NCBI RefSeq assembly: GCF_900102675.1
Contig: NZ_FMYX01000015.1
Location: 62,001-126,000, forward strand
Length of the DNA: 64,000 nt
From: Pseudomonas guariconensis
Lineage (GTDB): Bacteria > Pseudomonadota > Gammaproteobacteria > Pseudomonadales > Pseudomonadaceae
Direction of reading: 5' to 3'
Position numbers and translations under genes: made by a program. This document shows, piece after piece, positions 37,891 through 47,699 of the stretch; the first letter of the stretch is position 1; every line of letters begins with the position of its first letter. The notes beneath the pieces are model-generated. The model was not told the origin of the DNA, did not search any database, and was given only the letters and a program-made list of their open reading frames with translations.

Positions 37891-38526
37891 CTAACGAAGT
37901 AGCTTCGGCGCAACCTCCCGCCAGCACCCTTGCTCCAGCCCATCCAGCGCCCAATCGCCGATCCTCACCCGCACCAACCGTAGCGTGGGCAGCCCCACTG
38001 CCGCCGTCATGCGTCGCACCTGGCGGTTGCGCCCTTCTCGAATCACCAGCTCAAGCCAATGAGTCGGTACGCTCTTGCGAAACCGCACCGGTGGATTGCG
38101 CGGCCAAAGCACTGGCTCCTCAAGCAACCGGGCCTCGGCGGGCAGTGTCGGCCCATCGTTGAGCTCGACCCCCTCGCGCAACTGCTGCAGTTGCGCCTCG
38201 CTCGGCTCACCTTCCACCTGCACCCAATAGGTCTTGGGCAACTTGTGCTTGGGATCGGCGATGCGCGCTTGCAGCCGACCGTCATTGGTCAACAACAGCA
38301 GGCCTTCGCTGTCACGGTCCAGGCGCCCGGCCGGATAGATGCCAGGAATGTCGATGTAGTCCTTGAGCGTCGCGCGCCCTTCGCCATCGCTGAACTGGGT
38401 CAGCACGTCGAAGGGTTTGTTGAACAGGATAAGGCGGGGTTCGGCCGGCGGCGCCTTGGGCTGGCGGCGCGGACCTGTGGGCCGCGCCTGGGGACGGCGC
38501 GGCTTGGAACGGGGTGGCAGGGACAT
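37891..38526 (-). CDS. rluE: rRNA large-subunit pseudouridine synthase of the RluE/RsuA type
   Basis: 211 residues. Isomerises a uridine of 23S rRNA. The catalytic motif is [11 protein letters not shown] (67-77) with Asp70; other family marks are [14 protein letters not shown] near the N-terminus and [16 protein letters not shown]. It lacks an N-terminal S4 domain, as RluE does, and instead begins with a basic Pro/Arg-rich tail ([20 protein letters not shown]). It starts only 6 bases after the stop of amn, and probably shares its transcript. Confidence 0.9.
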   Translation of the reverse strand: MSLPPRSKPRRPQARPTGPRRQPKAPPAEPRLILFNKPFDVLTQFSDGEGRATLKDYIDIPGIYPAGRLDRDSEGLLLLTNDGRLQARIADPKHKLPKTYWVQVEGEPSEAQLQQLREGVELNDGPTLPAEARLLEEPVLWPRNPPVRFRKSVPTHWLELVIREGRNRQVRRMTAAVGLPTLRLVRVRIGDWALDGLEQGCWREVAPKLLR

Positions 38527-38532
38527 GGATCC

Positions 38533-40020
38533 TCAGCGGAACGGCGGCTCATCGAAGCTGCGCAGTTTACGCGAGTGCAGCGAATTGAGCTCGGTACGCA
38601 GCAAATCCAGGGCCGCGATGCCGATCTTAAGATGTTGACTGACCGCACGATTATAGAAGGCATTGGCCGAGCCCGGCAGCTTGATCTCGCTGTGCAGCGG
38701 TTTGTCCGAAACGCACAGCAAGGTGCCGTAAGGCACCCGCAGGCGATACCCCTGGGCAGCGATCGTGCCGCTCTCCATGTCCACCGCCACGGCGCGGGAC
38801 AGGTTGATCAGCGGTCGCTCCTGGGCCCAGCGCAGCTCCCAGTTGCGGTCATCGTAGGTCAGCACGGTGCCGGTGCGCAGGCGCTTTTTCAATTGCTCGC
38901 CACGCTCGCCGGTCACCTGCGCCGCGGCCTCCTGCAGTGCCAACTGCACTTCGGCAAGGGCCGGGATCGGGATATTCGGCGGCACCACCCGATCGAGAAT
39001 GCCATCGCGACGCATGTAGGCGTGGGCGAGCACATAGTCGCCGATGGTCTGCGATTGGCGCAGGCCTCCGCAGTGGCCGATCATCAGCCAGCAATGCGGG
39101 CGTAGCACGGCCAGGTGATCGGTGATGTTCTTAGCATTGGACGGGCCGACGCCGATATTGACCAGAGTGATGCCATCGCCATCGGCAGCGATGAGGTGGT
39201 AAGCCGGCATCTGGTAACGGTGCCAGACCACACTGGCCACCAAGGCCTGGGTCTCGTCGTCGTCCATGCCCTTTTCGATGATGACATTGCCCGGCAGGAC
39301 CATACGCACGAAGCGCGAATCCTGACGCAGTTGCTCCAGGCCATGACCGATGAATTGGTCGACGTAGCGATGGTAGTTGGTCAGCAGGATCCACGGTTGG
39401 ACATGCCGCCAGTCGCTGCCGGTGTAATGCACCAGGCGTCGCAGGGAGAAGTCCACGCGGGCGGCATCGAACAGTGCCAGTGGCAGGGTTTCGGCGCTGC
39501 CCCAGTCGCACAACCCGTCGGCGATGTTGTCGGTGGCCGCCGACAGGTCGGTGCTTGGGAAGACCCGCGCAAGCTCGGCGGCAGTGATGCCACTGCCGGC
39601 CAGCTCATCGCCTTGGTCGACCACATAAGGGTAAGGAATGTTCTGTTCGCTGACGCCCACTTCCAGGGTCACGGTGTAGTCGTGCATCAGCGGTCGCAGT
39701 TGCTCGAGCAGGTAACCGCGAAACGCCGCCGGCTGAGTGATGGTGACGCTGTAGGTACCTGCCACCTGCACCTTGGCATAGGCCCGGGTGGTGGCGGCCA
39801 CTTCACCATGGCTGTAGTAGGTCAGGCGCAGGGCGGGATAACGAAACAGCGCCCGCTGGTCGTCGTCCGGCTCGGTGCGGTCCTTGAGGTAGCGCTTGAG
39901 GGCCTGGCTGAGGGCGCCGGTGGCCTGTTCATGCAAGGCCGCCAGACGATCGACGGCCTGTTCAGGTGTATCAACGACTACAAACGCTTGGCTCACGCTG
40001 GTCTTCCTGTCTTCTGACAT
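38533..40020 (-). CDS. amn: AMP nucleosidase
   Basis: Hydrolyses AMP to adenine and ribose 5-phosphate and so adjusts the adenylate pool. The 495 residues match the family length. The N-terminal Amn-specific domain contains DRTEPDDDQRALFRYPALRLTY, and the C-terminal phosphorylase-like catalytic part contains ITLVNIGVGPSNAKNITDHLA, PHCWLMIGHCGGLR and VAVDMESGTIAAQGYRLRVPYGTLLCVSD. It is the upstream partner of rluE. Confidence 0.95.
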   Translation of the reverse strand: MSEDRKTSVSQAFVVVDTPEQAVDRLAALHEQATGALSQALKRYLKDRTEPDDDQRALFRYPALRLTYYSHGEVAATTRAYAKVQVAGTYSVTITQPAAFRGYLLEQLRPLMHDYTVTLEVGVSEQNIPYPYVVDQGDELAGSGITAAELARVFPSTDLSAATDNIADGLCDWGSAETLPLALFDAARVDFSLRRLVHYTGSDWRHVQPWILLTNYHRYVDQFIGHGLEQLRQDSRFVRMVLPGNVIIEKGMDDDETQALVASVVWHRYQMPAYHLIAADGDGITLVNIGVGPSNAKNITDHLAVLRPHCWLMIGHCGGLRQSQTIGDYVLAHAYMRRDGILDRVVPPNIPIPALAEVQLALQEAAAQVTGERGEQLKKRLRTGTVLTYDDRNWELRWAQERPLINLSRAVAVDMESGTIAAQGYRLRVPYGTLLCVSDKPLHSEIKLPGSANAFYNRAVSQHLKIGIAALDLLRTELNSLHSRKLRSFDEPPFR

Positions 40021-40122
40021 GCATGACTTCCATCTTGCCTGCCTTCTGTTGCAATTACATCCTTGACAATCGTATTCGCCCTCACCGCTGACACACCTGC
40101 TCCTACCTGGTCCGCACGGGGT

Positions 40123-40150
40123 CCCTGTGGGCGCGGGCCTGCCGGCGAAC
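40123..40150. repeat. REP-like element
   Basis: CCCTGTGGGCGCGGGCCTGC CGGCGAA, a diverged member of the REP family, at the 3' end of the AidB-like gene. Confidence 0.65.
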
Positions 40151-40158
40151 AGGGCGCC

Positions 40159-41811
40159 TCAGGCCGACCAGACCGGCGTCGCCCGCGCCACCAACGCCTG
40201 CGCATCGACACCCCTTGGCAATGCCCCATAGACCCGCCCACCCGCGCCCAACCGGCTGGCGATGAAGGCGTCACTGACCGTCGTATTGCCCGCTTCGAGC
40301 AACAACTTGGCCTGCAAGGCCACGGCGATGTCTTCAGTCAGTTGCCGGGCGCGGTACTGGATATCACCGGTATCGGCGAATGCGCCCTTCAGGTTGCCGA
40401 TATGCGCCGCCAGGCGCGGGTCGCCGTGGCCATCGCCAAGTTCGGCGAACAATGCGTCGAGCACGCCCGGCTCTTTGGACAAAGCGCGCAGCACATCCAG
40501 GCATTGCACATTGCCCGAGCCCTCCCACGTGGAGTTGACCGGTGCCTCGCGGTAAAGGCGCGGCAGGATGCTGTCCTCCACGTAGCCCGCACCGCCCAGG
40601 CATTCGGCAGCTTCGTTGATCATTCCCGGAGCGCGTTTGCAGATCCAGTACTTACCCACGGCGGTCACCAGGCGTGCAAAATGCGCCTGCTGTGGATCGT
40701 CCAGTTGGTCCAGCGCCTGTCCCATGCGCAGGCTCAACGCCAGTGCCGCCTCGCTTTCCAATGCCAGGTCGGCCAGCACGTTCTGCATCAATGGCTGTTC
40801 GCTCAACATGCGCCCGCCGACCTTGCGATGGGCGCAATGGTGCGCGGCCTGGGTCAGCGCCTGTCGCATCAAAGCGCTGGAGCCGACCATGCAATCGAAA
40901 CGAGTCATGGCCACCATTTCGATGATGGTCGGCACTCCACGCCCCTCTTCACCGATCATCCACGCCAGGGCGCCGCGAAACTCCACTTCACTGGAAGCAT
41001 TAGAGCAGTTGCCGAGCTTGTTCTTCAGACGCTGGATATAGAACTGATTGTGCGTGTCGTCGGGGCGGTGGCGTGGCAGCAGGAAGCAGCTCAAGCCCTT
41101 GTCGGTCTGGGCCAGCGTCAGGAAGGCATCGCACATTGGTGCCGAGCAGAACCACTTGTGGCCGACCAGCTCGTACGCCTGGCCCGGGCCCGGGGCTCCG
41201 ACCGGATAGGCCCGGGTGGTGTTGGCCCGCACATCGGTGCCGCCCTGCTTCTCGGTCATGGCCATGCCGAGGGTCACCCCGGCTTTGTGCCGGTCGCCCA
41301 CGTTTCGCGGGTCGTACTCGCGCGCCAGTACTTTGGGCAACCAGTATTCGGCCAGCTCCGGCTGCAGTCTCAAGGCCGGCACCGCAGCGAAGGTCATGGT
41401 CAGGGGGCAGCCAGTGCCTGCTTCTGCCTGGCTGTGCAGGTAGGTCATCGAAGCGCGCGCGACATGGGCGCCGGGACGAGGTTCGGCCCAGGGCAAAGAA
41501 GGCAATCCATGCTCGACCGCCGTGCGCATCAGCTCGTGATAGGCCGGATGGAATGTCACCAGGTCGATGCGGTGACCATAACGGTCATGACTGCTGAACT
41601 CCGGCTTGTGGGCATTGGCCAGAAAACCCGCAGCCATCAGTGGGCCGCCGGCCAAGGCACCGTAGGCGTCGATCCGCGACTCGGCCCAGCCGGCACCGAA
41701 GCGCCGGGACCACTCCTGCAATGGCTGGTCGAGGCGGTACAGGTTGGCGCCGTCGAGCGACGGCGGCTGGTTAGTGACTTCGTGGGTTTCAGCGAACTGG
41801 TGCAGGTTCAT
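40159..41811 (-). CDS. AidB-like acyl-CoA dehydrogenase
   Basis: 550-residue flavoprotein of the AidB branch of acyl-CoA dehydrogenases. Conserved blocks include GCPLTMTFAAVPALR, LGMAMTEKQGGTDVRANTTRA, YELVGHKWFCSAP, KLGNCSNASSEVEFRGALAWMIGEEGRG, EMVAMTRFDCMVGS and LYREAPVNSTWEGSGNVQCLD. E. coli AidB is induced by alkylation and binds DNA; this protein keeps the catalytic-fold residues, but no ada-type gene lies nearby, so a DNA-protection role is only inferred. The ATG at 41811 starts MNLHQFAETHEVTNQPPSL. It is next to, but not overlapping, the histidine kinase. Confidence 0.92.
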   Translation of the reverse strand: MNLHQFAETHEVTNQPPSLDGANLYRLDQPLQEWSRRFGAGWAESRIDAYGALAGGPLMAAGFLANAHKPEFSSHDRYGHRIDLVTFHPAYHELMRTAVEHGLPSLPWAEPRPGAHVARASMTYLHSQAEAGTGCPLTMTFAAVPALRLQPELAEYWLPKVLAREYDPRNVGDRHKAGVTLGMAMTEKQGGTDVRANTTRAYPVGAPGPGQAYELVGHKWFCSAPMCDAFLTLAQTDKGLSCFLLPRHRPDDTHNQFYIQRLKNKLGNCSNASSEVEFRGALAWMIGEEGRGVPTIIEMVAMTRFDCMVGSSALMRQALTQAAHHCAHRKVGGRMLSEQPLMQNVLADLALESEAALALSLRMGQALDQLDDPQQAHFARLVTAVGKYWICKRAPGMINEAAECLGGAGYVEDSILPRLYREAPVNSTWEGSGNVQCLDVLRALSKEPGVLDALFAELGDGHGDPRLAAHIGNLKGAFADTGDIQYRARQLTEDIAVALQAKLLLEAGNTTVSDAFIASRLGAGGRVYGALPRGVDAQALVARATPVWSA

Positions 41812-41905
41812 CGGGGGCTCCCTGGATCCGGTCATGCCTGAAAGCCCCAGTGAAGCACTCCTTGAAGGTCAGTCAAAGTGTCAAAAACGACTAACTCGCC
41901 CGTCC

Positions 41906-43897
41906 TTAACCGCCCATTGCCCCCGAGGCCAACCGGCCGGACGGCCATTGCGCCTGGGCTACGGACAGGTTCAAGGACAGCTCGAAGCGGCTGCCCAGCC
42001 CGCGGGTCGACTCATGGGCCAAGCGGGCGCCGATCAGCTCGCCCAGCTGACGGCAGATCGACAACCCGATGCCCAGCCCCCCATAACGGCGGGTCATCGA
42101 GCCATCGACCTGGAAGAAGCGCTGGTAGAGGATGGCCTGGTCCAAGTCGTCGAAGCCAATGCCGCTGTCGCTGACGGTGAAGGTCAACGCCAGGTTGTCT
42201 GGCCCGAGCCTGCGCCCCCGCACCTGAATCACCACGCCGCCCTGGTGAGTGAATTTCAGGCCGTTGTCCACCAGACAGGCCAGGCAGCGCAGCAGTTTCT
42301 GCGCATCGCCAAGCAGCTCGTCGGGCAGCTCCGCTGGGATATCCAGGCTCAGGTACAGGCCTTTGCCCAGGGCACGCCCGGCGAAGCCTGCCCGCAGCTC
42401 CTGCAACTGCCGGCGCAGGCTGAAGGGCGCGGCATGGGGCCGCAGACGCCCCGCCTGCAGCTCGGTGAGCACGAGGATGTCGTCGACCATAGCCATCATG
42501 TCCTGGGCGGAACCTGTGGCGGTGCGGTGATACTGGGCGTGCTCGGCCGTCATCGGCAGGGTGTGCATCAGCTCCAGCGAGCCGATCACGCCGTTCATCG
42601 GTGTACGCAGCTCATGGGTGACCGTGGCCAGGAACTCGTCCTTCAGACGGTTGCTTCGGGCCAGTTGCTGGTTGAGCTGCTCCAGGGTGCGGCCAGTGTC
42701 GCGCAAGGCCTGGGCCTGCTGTTCGCGCAGGCTGTTGATACGATCGGCCAGAGCCAGGGACAGCAACGCCACTTCCAAGGCCGAGCCCAGTTGGCTGGCA
42801 TACATGGTCAGGAATACGTTCGGCAGGTAACCGAGCACCATCAAGGTATTGACCAGCCCGCCCAGGAGGAACGCGGTCCAGGCGATGATGAACCAGCGCG
42901 CCACCCGTACTCCATGCCACCAGGCATAAAGCCCGGCGGTGAAGATGCTTACAGTGAACAGCAGCGCCAACAGCGTCGCCATACGCAAAGCCAGGCCGTA
43001 GGGCATGGTGACTGCCAGCACCATGATCAGCCCTCCACCGGCCATCAATCCCAGCAACAGCCGGTCGAAGCCACGGCTGAGGCCGCCTAATTGCAGGAAA
43101 TGCCGGGCGAACTGGCAGCCGAACAGCCCCGCTGCACCAATGAACAACGGCGTGGCGGCATTGGCCCACCAAGGGCTGTCCGGCCAAAAATAAGCGACAC
43201 CCGCGCCGTTGACCGAGACTTGGTAGAGCCCGAATGAGGCGATATAGAGGATGTAATACAGGTAGCTGACGTCGCGGACGCTGAGGTAAATGAAGAGGTT
43301 GTAAACCAGCATCACCAGCAATACGCCGTAGATCATGCCCAGTACATAGAGGCGAGTTGGCTGCTCTTCCATGTAAGCCTCGGTTGACCATAACGCCACC
43401 GGTGCCTGGATCGATCCCTGGCTTTGCAAACGCAGGTAGGCCGTGGTCGCCTGACCTGGGTTCAAAGGCAGCTCGAATAGATAGTTGTTCTGGCGGATCT
43501 GCCGGCTGGCATAGGGCAAGGCATCGCCTGTGCGCTGAACCAGACGATAACTGCCATGGCCATCAGGCAGATAGAGATCCAGGTGATCCAGCGGTGGATA
43601 GGCCAACTCCAACAGCCACTGACGGGAAGGTGCGGTAGGTGGGCTGATGTTGCGCAGGTCGATCTTCAGCCAGAACACCGAAGTGGAATAGCCCGCGTTC
43701 AGGACATCCTCACGATGCTGCCGGAAACGGCTGGCGAACGCCGGCGAACTGACCTGGGTGATGCTGGCGCTGCCATCGCGGTCTTCGAAGACCTGCATGA
43801 CTTGACCCAATGGAAGGTACCGGGTGGCGCTGTCGAAATCGACCGCTCCGGCGAACAGGGGCACACAGCCCAAAAGCATGATCAGCAAGTAGCGCAT
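41906..43897 (-). CDS. 7TMR-DISM sensor histidine kinase
   Basis: 663 residues. A signal peptide (MRYLLIMLLGCVPLFAGA) precedes a periplasmic DISM extracellular domain (about 25-175; SVFWLKIDLRN, WLLELAYPPLDHLDLYLPDG). Seven membrane segments follow (about 185-385), then a coiled linker and kinase core: H-box ATVTHELRTPMN with His428, N-box LVDNGLKFT (Asn545), DSGIGF (577-582) and GGLGIGLSI (606-614). There is no receiver or HPt domain, so it needs a separate response regulator, and none is adjacent. The stimulus is unknown; DISM domains are thought to bind sugars or other small ligands. Confidence 0.92.
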   Translation of the reverse strand: MRYLLIMLLGCVPLFAGAVDFDSATRYLPLGQVMQVFEDRDGSASITQVSSPAFASRFRQHREDVLNAGYSTSVFWLKIDLRNISPPTAPSRQWLLELAYPPLDHLDLYLPDGHGSYRLVQRTGDALPYASRQIRQNNYLFELPLNPGQATTAYLRLQSQGSIQAPVALWSTEAYMEEQPTRLYVLGMIYGVLLVMLVYNLFIYLSVRDVSYLYYILYIASFGLYQVSVNGAGVAYFWPDSPWWANAATPLFIGAAGLFGCQFARHFLQLGGLSRGFDRLLLGLMAGGGLIMVLAVTMPYGLALRMATLLALLFTVSIFTAGLYAWWHGVRVARWFIIAWTAFLLGGLVNTLMVLGYLPNVFLTMYASQLGSALEVALLSLALADRINSLREQQAQALRDTGRTLEQLNQQLARSNRLKDEFLATVTHELRTPMNGVIGSLELMHTLPMTAEHAQYHRTATGSAQDMMAMVDDILVLTELQAGRLRPHAAPFSLRRQLQELRAGFAGRALGKGLYLSLDIPAELPDELLGDAQKLLRCLACLVDNGLKFTHQGGVVIQVRGRRLGPDNLALTFTVSDSGIGFDDLDQAILYQRFFQVDGSMTRRYGGLGIGLSICRQLGELIGARLAHESTRGLGSRFELSLNLSVAQAQWPSGRLASGAMGG

Positions 43898-44162
43898 ACA
43901 GCCCCAGCATGGCCTGTCCAGTCGCGTCGTGGTGGCCTCCCTTCCCTTTGAGACGACGAATTCCGGCAGCGCCTATTTGTCGAGTTATCCGAGCACTCTA
44001 GCATAGCCTTCGGACAGGGCAACCAGCCACTTCAAATTTCAAAGTAAAGGCTCTATCTCAATGCTTACAGAAAGACAAAACACAAAAATCTGACCACTTG
44101 ATCAACAAAAGCCATCAGCAGGGCGATTCGCCCCCACAGGTTTGGTGGTAAGCTCGCCGACC

Positions 44163-44963
44163 ATGAACATGACCTACAGCTCCCGCCCCGTTGTCCTCTG
44201 TCTTTCCGGCCACGACCCCAGTGGCGGCGCCGGCCTGCAGGCAGATATCGAAGCCCTGATCGCCCAAGGCTGTCACGCCGCACCTGCCGTGACCGCCCTG
44301 ACCGTGCAGGATACCGTCAACGTTTCCGACTTCCGCGTGCTGGACCGCGAGTGGGTTCTGGCACAGGCCAACGCCGTGCTGGCCGACTCCACCGTAGCAG
44401 CGGTCAAGCTCGGCATGCTCGGCTCGATCGAAATGGTCGATACCGTCGCCGAACTGCTGGCCGCCCATCCGCACCTGCCACTCGTCTGCGATCCGGTTCT
44501 GCGCGCCGGTGGCGGTGGCCGGCTGGGCAAGGACGAAGTCGGCTATGCGCTGCGCGAACGCCTGCTGCCGCTGGCCACCATCGCCACGCCGAACCTGCCC
44601 GAAGCCCGGATCCTGGCTGAACTGCCCGAAGGCACCGCGGACGAATGCGCCGAGAAACTTTTGCCGTTCTGTAGACATCTTCTGATTACCGGCGGTCACG
44701 GTGACGAGGCACAAATCCATAACCGCCTTTATAGCCGCGACGGTCAACAGCACACCTGGACCTGCGAACGCCTGCCGGGTAGCTACCATGGCTCCGGTTG
44801 CACCCTGGCCAGCGCCCTGGCGGGCCGACTGGCGCTGGGTGAGCAATTGCAAAGTGCAGTGCGCAGCGCCCTGGACTACACCTGGCGCACGCTGCGCGAC
44901 GCCGAGCAACTGGGCAAGGGGCAGTTCGTCCCTCGCCGGCTGCCCCTGGACTTCTGCTCCTGA
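44163..44963 (+). CDS. thiD: Hydroxymethylpyrimidine/phosphomethylpyrimidine kinase
   Basis: Phosphorylates HMP and then HMP-P to HMP-PP for thiamine synthesis. The 266 residues open with PVVLCLSGHDPSGGAGLQADIEAL (GHDPSGGAG at 17-25); the ribokinase-like active site ends in LPGSYHGSGCTLASALAG. A TTG at 44142 is in frame upstream, but ATG at 44163 is the better start because family similarity begins after it. It begins a thiD-thiE-hemL cluster, 17 bases from thiE. I saw no TPP riboswitch in the leader. Confidence 0.94.
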   Translation: MNMTYSSRPVVLCLSGHDPSGGAGLQADIEALIAQGCHAAPAVTALTVQDTVNVSDFRVLDREWVLAQANAVLADSTVAAVKLGMLGSIEMVDTVAELLAAHPHLPLVCDPVLRAGGGGRLGKDEVGYALRERLLPLATIATPNLPEARILAELPEGTADECAEKLLPFCRHLLITGGHGDEAQIHNRLYSRDGQQHTWTCERLPGSYHGSGCTLASALAGRLALGEQLQSAVRSALDYTWRTLRDAEQLGKGQFVPRRLPLDFCS

Positions 44964-44980
44964 TCCATGAGGCCTGACAG

Positions 44981-45604
44981 ATGAAGTTACGCGGTCTGTA
45001 CGCGATCACCGACAGCCAACTGCTCGCCGGTCGCTTGCTCTCCCACGTCGAGGCAGCCCTCGAAGGCGGTGTTTGCCTGCTGCAGTATCGTGACAAGAGC
45101 GACGACGCAGCACGCCGACTGCACGAAGCCGAAGGCCTGCTCAAGCTCTGCGAGCGCTACGGCACGCAACTGATCATCAACGACGACGCCCCACTGGCCG
45201 CGCACTTGGGCGTCGGCGTGCACCTGGGCCAGACCGACGGCCCCCTGACCCCGGCCCGTACCCTGCTCGGCCGCGATGCGATCATCGGCTCCACCTGCCA
45301 TGCCCAGCTCGAGCTGGCCGAGCAGGCCGCCACCGAGGGCGCCAGCTATGTGGCCTTCGGTCGCTTCTTCAATTCGGTCACCAAGCCCGGCGCGCCAGCG
45401 GCCGACATCGCCCTGCTCGCCCAGGCCCGTGCCCGCGTGCAACTGCCGATCGCCGTGATCGGCGGCATCACCCTCGACAACGCCGCCCCCCTGGTCGCCC
45501 ATGGCGCCGACCTGCTGGCGGTGATCCATGGCTTGTTCGGTGTCGACAGCGCGCAGGAAGTCACCCGCCGCGCCCGCGCCTTCAATGCCCTGTTCGCTTC
45601 CTGA
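44981..45604 (+). CDS. thiE: Thiamine-phosphate synthase
   Basis: Joins HMP-PP and thiazole phosphate to thiamine phosphate. The 207 residues include the starting strand [11 protein letters not shown], the QYRDKSDD pyrophosphate-binding stretch, [20 protein letters not shown] and a phosphate-binding end [12 protein letters not shown]. It lies 17 bases after thiD and 15 bases before hemL, consistent with one transcript. Confidence 0.96.
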   Translation: MKLRGLYAITDSQLLAGRLLSHVEAALEGGVCLLQYRDKSDDAARRLHEAEGLLKLCERYGTQLIINDDAPLAAHLGVGVHLGQTDGPLTPARTLLGRDAIIGSTCHAQLELAEQAATEGASYVAFGRFFNSVTKPGAPAADIALLAQARARVQLPIAVIGGITLDNAAPLVAHGADLLAVIHGLFGVDSAQEVTRRARAFNALFAS

Positions 45605-45619
45605 TTCGAGAGAAATCCC

Positions 45620-46903
45620 ATGTCCCGTTCCGAATCCCTGTTCGCCCAAGCCCAGAAGCACATCCCTGGTGGTGTGAACTCGCCGGTCCGCGCCTTCCGC
45701 AGCGTCGGCGGCACCCCGCTGTTCTTCAAACATGCCGAAGGCGCCTATGTCGTCGACGAAGACGACAAGCGCTACGTTGATTACGTAGGCTCCTGGGGCC
45801 CGATGATTCTGGGTCACGGCCATCCGGACGTCCTGGCCTCGGTACGCAAGCAACTCGAACACGGCCTGTCCTACGGCGCCCCGACCGCCATGGAAACCGA
45901 GATGGCCGACCTGGTCTGCTCGATCGTGCCGTCCATGGAGATGGTGCGCATGGTCAGCTCAGGTACCGAGGCGACCATGAGCGCCATCCGCCTGGCCCGT
46001 GGCTACACCGGCCGCGATGCGATCATCAAGTTCGAAGGCTGCTACCACGGCCACTCCGACAGCCTGCTGGTCAAGGCCGGCTCCGGCCTGCTGACCCAGG
46101 GCGTACCGAGCTCGGCCGGTGTGCCGGCGGACTTCGCCAAGCACACCCTGACCCTACCGTTCAACGACATCGCCGCCGTCGAGAAGACCCTGAGCGAAGT
46201 CGGCAAGACCGTCGCCTGCATCATTGTCGAACCCGTCGCCGGCAACATGAACTGCGTACCGCCGGCTCCGGGCTTCCTCGAAGGCCTGCGCGAGCAGTGC
46301 GACAAACACGGCGTGGTGCTGATCTTCGACGAAGTGATGACCGGTTTCCGTGTCTCCCTCGGCGGCGCCCAGGGCTACTACGGCATCAAGCCGGACCTGT
46401 CGACATTCGGCAAGATCGTCGGCGGCGGCATGCCGGTTGGCTGCTTCGGCGGCAAGCGCGAGATCATGGAATGCATCGCCCCGCTCGGCCCGGTTTACCA
46501 GGCCGGTACCCTGTCGGGTAACCCGTTGGCCATGGCGGCAGGCCTGACCACGCTCAAGCTGATCAGCCGCCCAGGCTTCCACGACGAACTGACCGCCTTC
46601 ACCTCCCGCATGCTGGATGGTTTGCAACAGCGTGCCGATGCCGCTGGCGTACCGTTCGTCACCACCCAGGCCGGTGCCATGTTCGGCCTGTACTTCAGCG
46701 GTGCCGACGACATCGTCACCTTCGATGACGTGATGGGCAGCGACGTGGAACGCTTCAAGCGCTTCTTCCACCTGATGCTCGAGGGCGGCGTGTACCTGGC
46801 ACCAAGCGCCTTCGAGGCGGGTTTCACCTCCATTGCCCACGGCGACAAGGAGCTGCAGATCACTTTGGACGCCGCCGAAAAAGCCTTCGCTGCACTGAAG
46901 TGA
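45620..46903 (+). CDS. hemL: Glutamate-1-semialdehyde 2,1-aminomutase
   Basis: PLP enzyme that makes 5-aminolevulinate for tetrapyrroles. The 427 residues contain the PLP lysine at Lys265 in [14 protein letters not shown], the same number as in E. coli. Other marks are [38 protein letters not shown] and [17 protein letters not shown]. It is the third gene of the thiD-thiE-hemL run. REP elements follow about 30 bases downstream. Confidence 0.98.
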   Translation: MSRSESLFAQAQKHIPGGVNSPVRAFRSVGGTPLFFKHAEGAYVVDEDDKRYVDYVGSWGPMILGHGHPDVLASVRKQLEHGLSYGAPTAMETEMADLVCSIVPSMEMVRMVSSGTEATMSAIRLARGYTGRDAIIKFEGCYHGHSDSLLVKAGSGLLTQGVPSSAGVPADFAKHTLTLPFNDIAAVEKTLSEVGKTVACIIVEPVAGNMNCVPPAPGFLEGLREQCDKHGVVLIFDEVMTGFRVSLGGAQGYYGIKPDLSTFGKIVGGGMPVGCFGGKREIMECIAPLGPVYQAGTLSGNPLAMAAGLTTLKLISRPGFHDELTAFTSRMLDGLQQRADAAGVPFVTTQAGAMFGLYFSGADDIVTFDDVMGSDVERFKRFFHLMLEGGVYLAPSAFEAGFTSIAHGDKELQITLDAAEKAFAALK

Positions 46904-46933
46904 TTGCCCGCCTTGCATCGGCTTCTGCGCACG

Positions 46934-46990
46934 CATACCCGCCCCCACAGGTTCAACGCATGACTTGTAGGAGCGGGTACAGCCGCGAAG
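46934..46990. repeat. REP element pair
   Basis: ACCCGCCCCCACAGG and TGTAGGAGCGGGTACAGCC GCGAAG face each other in the gap after hemL. Confidence 0.75.
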
Positions 46991-47059
46991 AAGCCGAGGC
47001 AGGCGATAAATGCTGTGCAATCGACAAAGGCTTCTCAATACAGAATTTCGAGTAAAACT

Positions 47060-47089
47060 TTGTAAGGTAGGCGCTGCTTATCCCATAAT
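47060..47089 (+). promoter_or_regulatory. Promoter of the Sel1-repeat gene
   Basis: TTGTAA (47060-47065), 18-base spacer, CATAAT (47084-47089), followed by a leader of about 45 bases to the ATG at 47139. Confidence 0.6.
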
Positions 47090-47138
47090 GTGCCACCAGA
47101 GACATTGGCCGCAGCTTTGCAGAGGTAAGTCGATCCCC

Positions 47139-47690
47139 ATGAACCGCACCGGCCGCGCCCTTACCCTGGGCTGCCTGCTGCTTCTTCAGCCCCTGCTGGC
47201 CTTGGCAGAGGGTGGCAACTCGTTGCTGATTCCAGCGACGGGACGCTGCACCTTCGACACACAGCCAGAGGACCTGCAGAACGCCCTGAAGGCTTGCGAA
47301 CGGACGGCGGAGTCGGGCGATGCCCAGGCGCAATACGAGCTGGGTGAGTTCTACTACAGTGGCAACCAGGCACCCAAAGACCTGAAAAAGGCCGTCAACT
47401 GGTTCGAGAAGGCCTCATTGCAAGGCCAGGCCCAGGCGCAATACCGTCTCGGCTCGATGTTCTTCCATGGCGAAGGCGTTCCGGCCAACAACGTTCAGGC
47501 TTACATTCTGCTGAAAATGGCAGCGGTCAATGGCGACGAAGACGCCCTGGACCTGGCCGACGAAGTCACCGAGCAGATGCCCCGCGATGAACTCGAACAC
47601 GCCACCCAGGTGCTCGGCCAGATTTTCCGCAAATACCTGCTGGAGCTGCAAAACGCCGAAGGGCGCACACCCTTCTCCCCCCTGCCCTGA
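47139..47690 (+). CDS. Secreted Sel1-like/TPR repeat protein
   Basis: 183 residues. A signal peptide (MNRTGRALTLGCLLLLQPLLALA, cleavage near residue 23) is followed by helical Sel1-like repeats: AESGDAQAQYELGEFYYSGNQ and ASLQGQAQAQYRLGSMFFHGEG, with a third degenerate unit. Such repeats bind partner proteins in the periplasm or outer membrane. No partner is suggested by neighbours. ATG at 47139; an upstream frame is untranslated leader. Confidence 0.85.
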   Translation: MNRTGRALTLGCLLLLQPLLALAEGGNSLLIPATGRCTFDTQPEDLQNALKACERTAESGDAQAQYELGEFYYSGNQAPKDLKKAVNWFEKASLQGQAQAQYRLGSMFFHGEGVPANNVQAYILLKMAAVNGDEDALDLADEVTEQMPRDELEHATQVLGQIFRKYLLELQNAEGRTPFSPLP

Positions 47691-47699
47691 CGGGCCGAC

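Noticed and set aside
43898-44162. Possible TPP riboswitch before thiD
   Set aside because: The conserved CTGAGA and ACCTGA-type blocks of the TPP aptamer are not present; only a small GGGCGATTCGCCC hairpin is seen.
44142-44162. TTG start for thiD at 44142
   Set aside because: ATG at 44163 is stronger and family similarity starts after it.
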